Shown here one piece after another: positions 57,960-64,000 of a stretch of 64,000 nt of DNA. The stretch is taken from positions 13,929,174 to 13,993,173 of the forward strand of contig OX439042.1 of the NCBI GenBank assembly GCA_949317995.1, given 5' to 3'. How positions within the stretch are numbered: the stretch's first letter is position 1; each line of letters starts with the position of its first letter. This stretch comes from Acholoe squamosa (taxonomy: Eukaryota > Annelida > Polychaeta > Phyllodocida > Polynoidae). The notes under the pieces were generated by a model that was not told where the DNA came from, did no database searches, and saw only the letters and a list, made by a program, of their open reading frames with translations. Position numbers and translations under genes: made by a program.

Positions 57960-58286
57960 TTTTTTTTAAAAAGTTTTAACTTTATTTAGCCATAAATTAT
58001 GAATTCAGTACATCAATGAACAAATTTCAAATGTATGTAACAGTTTTAACATGGCGACTCTATGAACCTCAAGTAAAGACAAAAAAAAAAATCAATTACC
58101 AAGATGTCATAAAGAATTTGGTTGTTTCAATCCACCAATTATACTGATACCTAGGTCTAGAGTTACTAGGCATAAACTCCTTATATGGCTAATAAGTTAA
58201 TGAACGGTCGTCATTCTAAGAATGTTGTCTTAATCGTATCATATAAAGGATATTATTACCACATATTAATTATAAGGCATAGTGAC

Positions 58287-59617
58287 TTATACAAGTTCTT
58301 TCAATAGCAGCATCATTTCTACTTTAGATTCTTTTAATTTTCTAACCCCCATCCCCAGACTGGCACTGTAACCACAACTAGTCATGGCTTTATATTTATA
58401 AGTTTTGCAATTATATTTCTGGGATGAGGGAGTCAAGCTCCTTCTTACAAATGAGCTTGAATTCCTCCCGGCTGCGTACATTCCATAAAGTAACAGGTAA
58501 ATTATTCCAAACCTGTGCACATTTGACCTCAGGTGATTTTTGGTAGCTGTACAATTTATTTTGTTATATTTTAGAACTGGGGCAGCAGAAAATCTAGTCA
58601 CCCTTACTTTTTGTTCCAGGAAATCCTCATTACATTTTTATGGGCGATCAACTTAATATGATAATTTCTATGTGAGTCTAACTTGGGTACCACAGCTTTA
58701 CTATGTACATAATCTGTAGGGGTCAATAAATGCATATCAAAACACGTTTTCAAACATTTGTTCTGAAGTCTTTGTAACTCCTCTAAATAATCTGTCTTTG
58801 CCTCACTATATAGAATGTCACAATTATCAATAATTGGCAAAACATGCATTTTGTACATTAGAAGTCTAGCTTCGTGAGACAAATATTTCCTTGTTTTATA
58901 TAATAGTAAAGATTTGAATCTTACATTATTAACAACAGACCTCAAATACATGTTGAAGCTTAGTTCAGGATCAAGTGTGACCCCTAAATATTTATAGCTG
59001 GCCATATTCATCGGTTGCTTGCCATTGACCATTATTTTTGGTTTTTGAATTTTCTTTAACTTAATCGAAGAAGCAATAGTCATAATCTTTGTTTTAGATT
59101 CATTCATGGTTAATTTGTTTCTAGAGGCCCAAATTGAGAAATTTTGTAAGGTAATTTATTTGATAGTGTTCCTAAATCCTTACCCGAGACATACAAAACA
59201 GAGTCATTAGCATACAACAGAGTTTCATGAAGATCAGTAGAGGATATACAATCATCAACATACAATAAAAAGAAGAGAGGACCCAAAATTGACCCCTGTG
59301 GTACTCCACAACATAAAGCTCTACACATCTTACATGGTTCGCTATGGAACATTGTTGTCTCCTGGAAAGGTAATTTTAAGTGTTAGATTTCTATTTCGTA
59401 CCCCATATTGTTCTAGCTTTTTTAATAGGATTAAGTGATTTACAGAATCAAAAGCTTTCTTTATATCAATGAAAGCTGCCAACGTGATATTGTTATGATT
59501 TCTATTACAAAGTATATCATCAACTAACATAGAAATTGTATCTAATGTGGATTTCTTTTCCTGGTAACCGCCCTGTTTTTTTGTCAAATTGTTATATTTT
59601 AATAAATGAGCAGTCAA
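58287..59617 (-). pseudogene. LINE copy 2 ORF2: reverse transcriptase remainder
   Basis: Contains [40 protein letters not shown], then GVPQGSILGPLFFLLYVDD, then LLYANDSVLY where the catalytic YADD reads YAND. Next come YKYLGVTLDPELSF and LPIIDNCDILYSEAKT, typical of the thumb and C-terminus. Two or more frameshifts. The Asp to Asn change alone would kill the enzyme. Confidence 0.85.
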
Positions 59618-60035
59618 TTTGTAATGATATTACAATTTGCTAGCTCCTCTTTAATTTTTGTAATTTTATTTCTCATACTTCTGGCATTTAAATGAACCGA
59701 GAAACCTTTCTTAAACTTGTTTTTAAGATTCATGTAATATAGTGGTCAGACAAAATACCACCATTTATTTCAACGCAAGGTTTATACGGTACCGGTACAT
59801 CTCCATATCCTACCAGACTCCTTCAACACAACATGCCCGCTTCCAGAGCTTTATATTAAAATAACCCATGAAAACCCAGAAACCGACCCACCACAGGCTT
59901 ACAGCTCTTATGGCTACCCGTGGGATCATTTAGTTTGGTTATATCTATGATCCCCTTGATTTGCACTCTATCACCTTCAAATCATGAAACCAAAAAAAAA
60001 GAAGCATATTATGGTCAGCAATCACATACCGTAGC

Positions 60036-61376
60036 ATTTGTTATATGGAAAATTTTACATTTTGAAGCACACAAAAAATTAATAGATACATCAGTCATTT
60101 TCTGGCTCAAAGGTTGGGTTCTAGTGGAGTTTTCCCCCTTAATATTGTCCCTAGTGCATTGTTGGGCTTGACCAAAGTGATACTTTACCCCCCCCCCCAT
60201 ACAGGATGAAAACTAGCCTCATAGAATACCTGATTCTTATTGGTCAACATATAGGTTTTCATACAGTCAAGTTTAAACTTGGATTTCGTTCTGGAGTTGG
60301 TGTAATCTTCTTCCTTCATACATTATCTCTACCGGGTCCTCCATGTTCATCATTTTTGCTGCGACCTCATTCTGCCCACAGGCTTGTGCCTTCGCCACCT
60401 GGTATGCATGCTCTGCACTGTTGTAGTCAAAACCTTTGGGATTAAATTCACATCTATATAAGTTAGACAGACGGTGGTGCTTTGATTTAAACATTAGACT
60501 ATTAGGGGTCTTAGCTTCCATGGCACTTTGCATATTCAAGTCAGGATATGGCATTTGGAGTAGTTGCGAATGATAAATTGTTTTTTCTCAAGAATTGAAA
60601 GCGCTGTCGAAGTTGTACATTGTAGCCTTTGCGCTTGGCCAGATAGTACATGGCCCTTAATTCAATAAATTCCTTCTGTTCTTTTTCATCCAGCTCGTCA
60701 CCCACTGAGACATACTTGTATAAAAGCTTACCCTTGAGGTTTTTGAGCAGCTTCATAATTTTCCCTTTTGTTTGAGCATTTTTGAAGACAATTTTAATCT
60801 GGCGATGTCTTTGTATACCACCTCCATGGGTGCCGCCATCTTGGATCAGTGTACTTCTGTCTCCCACGCGACTGCAACTTTCAATGCTATTGAATCAACA
60901 TTCAATTTAATATCCCGTAGGAATTGAGCAATTTTCACAGTAAGGTCTTCATCCTCACCTTCCTCTAGTCCTTTAATTATTAGGATTTTTTTTTTTGAGT
61001 TCTAAATCCATTTTTCAAACCGCCATGTATGTTGTAGCAAAAGATCGGTCTGGGCTTTAGCGCTGTCTAACTGGATTTTAATGGTGTCACTAGCTTCGCA
61101 TACAGATTTTGACACTGTATCCATCGACCCTTCTGTGGTGGTAAGTCTGTTTTGTATACTATCCAATGTCAAATTCATGGCCTCTGTGGAATCTTTAAGC
61201 CCTAGGATAGATTGTCTAAAGCCAACAATGCTTGTTTGGAAATCAGTCTGTGTGTCTTCAACTGCTGAAACTCTTCTGTCAATCTGGTTGACAGCTGCGA
61301 TGATATCCTTCAAGTTAGCATCTGGAAGAACTAGGTCTTTTACCCTCCTTGGCCTTGATTTATCTCTATTTGAAGA
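60036..61376 (-). pseudogene. LINE copy 2 ORF1: coiled coil + RRM-like + NADAR domain
   Basis: Start Met at 61376 (MSSNRDKSRPRRVKDLVLPD), then a helical segment (VNQIDRRVSAVEDTQTDFQT). A frameshift at about 61000 leads to ILIIKGLEEGEDEDLTVKIA, the RRM-like part, then KNLKGKLLYKYVSVGDELDE as in copy 1. NADAR motifs: LMFKSKHHRLSNLY, YNSAEHAYQVAKAQA, MEDPVEIMYEGRR, and after another shift YEASFHPVWGGG with YHFGQAQQCTRDNIKGEN. The family's Trp-Gly is present here. Domain order equals copy 1. Confidence 0.8.
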
Positions 61377-61497
61377 CATTTTGCAGGTAAAGTGTACTTT
61401 CATACGATAAAACACCAAAATACAGCTTTGTAGGTTGTGATTAACTTAGTCAATTTGGTGATAGAGCGCTCTGTCTTGGTTCACGTCGACCTAACCG

Positions 61498-61512
61498 GAT
61501 GCCGCCATGTTC
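61498..61512 (-). promoter_or_regulatory. YY1-like site at the 5' end of LINE copy 2
   Basis: On the minus strand GAACATGGCGGCATC matches the YY1 core AAnATGGCGGC. YY1 sites are known near the start of mammalian L1. Here it marks the first bases of the element. Confidence 0.4.
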
Positions 61513-61517
61513 TATGG

Positions 61518-61775
61518 TCAATCTGCTTATCTACCTCAGGTAGATAACTGCTTATCTCTCTCATGTAGACTGTGAGCTGCTTGTCTCCCTCAGGTAGACT
61601 AGGAACTGAATATCTAAAATTCGTCAAATCCAAATCTCATGAGTTTATTTGGGGCTATATAGAATAAAGCAAGCCCTAGAATTAGTGTAAGTGATGCAGT
61701 GTTTGATGTTGAGCTGTGATTGACTGACTCTACCTGAGGTAGGCCACTAATGAGCGTCTGCTTGTCTACCTGGAG
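61518..61775. repeat. CTACCTCAGGTAGAC minisatellite, right part
   Basis: Five further units, including ATCTACCTCAGGTAGATAAC and TCTACCTGAGGTAGGCC. Continuous with 57730-57959 if the LINE is removed. Confidence 0.75.
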
Positions 61776-62159
61776 TGATGTCTCAATCGCAAGATCCGAG
61801 GAAATGAGCGTGAATAGAGTCTGTAATACAAATTTACATGAAACATACATAGCCATTTAATAAATATCTGGGCGATAGTAATCATAGAACCACAAAATAT
61901 GTTAGTCAAAGAGATCAATTTTTCTTTTGTCTTTCATTAGCAGTAAAATGTCATCATCTCAATTTTCATGAGCCCTACAACACATACATTACTCATTTGG
62001 GAGAAACTCAAATATCTTTTGTTCAAGTAATATCATTGGAGATACAAGTTTCTGTGCGAAATAGATATGAAATGTTTTTTTCTTTCGTTTTTCAAATCCT
62101 ATTTAAATGTGTTCCATACACTGTATGAGCATATATGTGATGTACATTGACCGGCTGTT
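61776..62159. other. intergenic, nothing recognised
   Basis: No supported gene. Confidence 0.45.
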
Positions 62160-62535
62160 GGTATTCCCAGGTTCCAGTCTCTCCGGAATCACTGTTGGCG
62201 GGCGTGTGAGAAAATATGAGACCCCAGAGGTGTGGATATTGATGATCTGCATCGTCGAAATAAGGTGACAAAACTACAAGTTACCAGAGACCTTCAGCTG
62301 CTACGCCTCACGTATAAACCATCCCAGGAGCCCCAGATGGTGATCACCCCAGTCAGAGCACTAAGAAACAATGCAAAAGTCCAGTTGAAATAAACAAGAA
62401 TTAAAAAGAACATTTTTGATAAAAGTCCACAACGACATGGAATGATGCTCTGGGATAACCTTAGTCCTGACCTTCAGCGTCAAGGATCAGTGAAAGAATT
62501 CCAAGTGGCACGGAAAGCCACTCAAGTGCATTAGA
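62160..62535 (+). pseudogene. 3' fragment of another LINE ORF2
   Basis: A broken frame ends DKSPQRHGMMLWDNLSPDLQ, then GSVKEFQVARK and a stop at 62532-62534, the usual C-terminal pattern (xSPxxRGxxLWNxLPxxL) of CR1/Jockey-like ORF2. One in-frame stop precedes it. No catalytic motifs are included. Confidence 0.55.
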
Positions 62536-62869
62536 CACTGACACTAGCTTGAATATCTAGATTAAATTCAGGATTCATGAACTATACCATTATGGTCATC
62601 TATATTTAGTCAAATATTGATTGACTAAAGTTATAATAGTAAAAGACTATGACTTGAACTTTACGAGAGACAATTTGGAATTGATAAGATATTTCTGATA
62701 TGGCATATCAATGAAAATTGCCTCTCGATGTGATTTTTTATCGCCAATAAACATGATTAACTATTCCTACATGGAAGCTTGGAAAGGGGGTCCCATGGAC
62801 CTACCCATAGCCATTTTATAGTGTATTTCTGATGGATGTACTTATGGTGTGAACTCCAAATGGAGACGG
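62536..62869. other. intergenic, nothing recognised
   Basis: AT-rich; presumed flank of the neighbouring LINE pieces. Confidence 0.4.
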
Positions 62870-64000
62870 GTGCTATGGCCGCCGCCGTGTGAGTCGCATT
62901 GTTGCGGAGCGCTGCACAATTTCTTGGATTATACCAGCTATATCCAAGGAGTATTGCCAAATAATTGAACACTGCTGGATTATAAAGATACTGAGACACC
63001 ATGGGACTTACTAAGGCTCAGAAAGACAGGAAGAAGAAGGAGCAGGAGAGGTTAGAAGCAGAGGAGAGGGTGAAAATAGGGGCAGTTGGTGGCACACTGT
63101 CACTGGCAGGTCACTCTACAGAGGAGGAGGAAGGAGGTCAACTTGACACTACAGTGAGTCCTGATGATTTCTTGAATCATTTACGTAATGTCACTGTTGA
63201 AAATGCCATGATGATGAGTGGGAAAAATATATGGAAAGTGAGAAGAGCACTAACATTGAAAAAGGCTTCTGGAAAAGATTAGGTGCTATTACAACCGGGC
63301 TTGAATTTATTGCTTCAACACTTGGTTCTGTCAGTGCTCGCTCTTCTAAACTATTTGACACCACTGAAAATCTCAATGCAAAATTCAAAGATTTTGAAGG
63401 GGTCCATGATAGAATTAGAACATTGGAGGATAGGATTGAGGCCCTAGAAATTAAGAATGCCATGAATCAGACCTACATAAACTAGCTACAGGAAAAGGTA
63501 CAGCTTTTAGAGGTCAATAAGAGGAAACAGAACATTATTATTAGAGGTGCCTGTGAAACCAAATACCCCAGGCCCAAAGATCTTTTCACTAAACTATTCA
63601 CTGACATTGGGATTACGTACACCACTGCAGATTGTGATGCTATTTTCAGGCTAGGCACGCCAAGAAAACAAGTACCCGGTAAGAGAGATCCCCTCCCTCG
63701 CCCTATTCTTGTACAATTAGCACCTAATAAGCAAAAAGGGGAAGTGTATTCTAACCTGAAAAAACTGAAGGACAACCAGGACTGGAAGAGCATTAGCATA
63801 CAGACGACCTGACACCCGCTGAATTGTCTGCCCAACGAGCCTTGAGAATTGAAGCAGCCCATGCTAGGTCACTCGGCAAGGAGGTAGATCTAAAATGACG
63901 CTCAGTTACTATTGACAATACAACATACAATCAGTACAATCTTGAGTTACTGCCACCGGAGCTATCATTAGAGGCAGCCAAAACAATCAAGGTTAAGGAG
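62870..64000 (+). mobile_element. LINE copy 3, 5' part, cut by the window end
   Basis: A GC-rich 5' UTR (GCCGCCGCCGTG at 62880) leads to an ORF1 starting at 63001. Only ORF1 is inside the window. It differs from copies 1 and 2 but has the same coil plus RRM-like layout. Confidence 0.65.
63001..64000 (+). pseudogene. LINE copy 3 ORF1, partial
   Basis: ATG at 63001, basic start MGLTKAQKDRKKKEQERLEA. A shift at about 63240 continues into FWKRLGAITTGLEFIASTLG, then a coiled coil (RIRTLEDRIEALEIKNAMNQ). After an in-frame TAG comes the RRM-like KRKQNIIIRGACE with IFRLGTP and PRPILVQL. Another stop at about 63810 and a shift precede TTYNQYNLELLPPELSLEAA at the window end, which parallels the linker just before the NADAR domain in copy 1 (TYNKLNAL, LTLENAMQ). 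Non-functional as it stands. Confidence 0.7.

Larger units (their letters stand above)
57960..61515 (-). mobile_element. LINE copy 2 (NADAR-type ORF1), internally deleted
   Basis: On the minus strand: 5' UTR from about 61515, ORF1 61376-60036, endonuclease remnant 59720-59640, RT 59617-58604, C-terminus to 58287, 3' tail ending in an A-rich run at 57960. Most of the endonuclease and the first part of the RT are missing (LNARS text jumps to the [11 protein letters not shown] block). It sits within the CTACCTCAGGTAG minisatellite. Same general type as copy 1 but clearly diverged. Confidence 0.8.

Overview
This is a piece of an AT-rich invertebrate animal genome. The evidence is three DEG/ENaC ion-channel genes (a family known from animals), GT-AG introns, LINE retrotransposons with endonuclease and reverse transcriptase, tRNA-derived SINEs, and many small inverted-repeat DNA elements. 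The phylum cannot be fixed from the sequence alone. The repeat style suggests an aquatic invertebrate, but that is only an impression.

Host genes. Three intact DEG/ENaC subunits lie on the + strand at 7186-8868, 49042-50682 and 54588-56240. Each has its whole coding region in one exon, just downstream of a 3' splice site that closes a 5' UTR intron. Two broken relatives lie between them: a 3' half (24371-25496, split by a MITE) and a 5' half (39339-39683). All three intact proteins carry a Lys-Gly in place of the family's N-terminal His-Gly gating motif, and Gly-Ile-Thr where the selectivity filter is normally Gly-x-Ser. They look like one locally expanded subfamily that could form homo- or heterotrimeric cation channels.

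Mobile DNA. An 11-kb DNA transposon (10956-21960) has perfect 27-bp terminal inverted repeats and sits in a TA microsatellite. It encodes a four-exon spliced DDE-type transposase on the minus strand (14121-20009). Two tandem arrays of about 373-bp units lie in opposite orientation on either side of the catalytic exon. An 18-bp motif occurs 18 times in the element, and its two outermost copies lie 184 and 185 bp from the two ends in mirror orientation. A 1.05-kb host tandem duplication preserves the empty site (9881-9892) beside the filled one. A second, 2.1-kb non-autonomous element (35119-37250; TAA target duplication, Harbinger-like) sits inside a LINE and holds eight copies of another motif, four in each orientation.

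LINEs. Three ORF1-bearing LINEs are present: 31480-38640 (+), 57960-61515 (-), and 62870 to past the window end (+). The first two have an ORF1 made of a coiled coil, an RRM-like region and a C-terminal NADAR (YbiA-like) domain. The third is cut by the window edge where the NADAR domain would begin. A retrotransposon ORF1 carrying a NAD/ADP-ribose-related enzyme fold is the most unusual system here.

The rest is intergenic DNA with several TA|CACTG...CAGTG|TA foldback MITEs, two SINEs sharing a 3' tail, another short interspersed repeat in two copies, minisatellites, (TA)n and (CT)n microsatellites, and hairpins. I saw no functional tRNA, rRNA or CRISPR locus and no virus-derived element.
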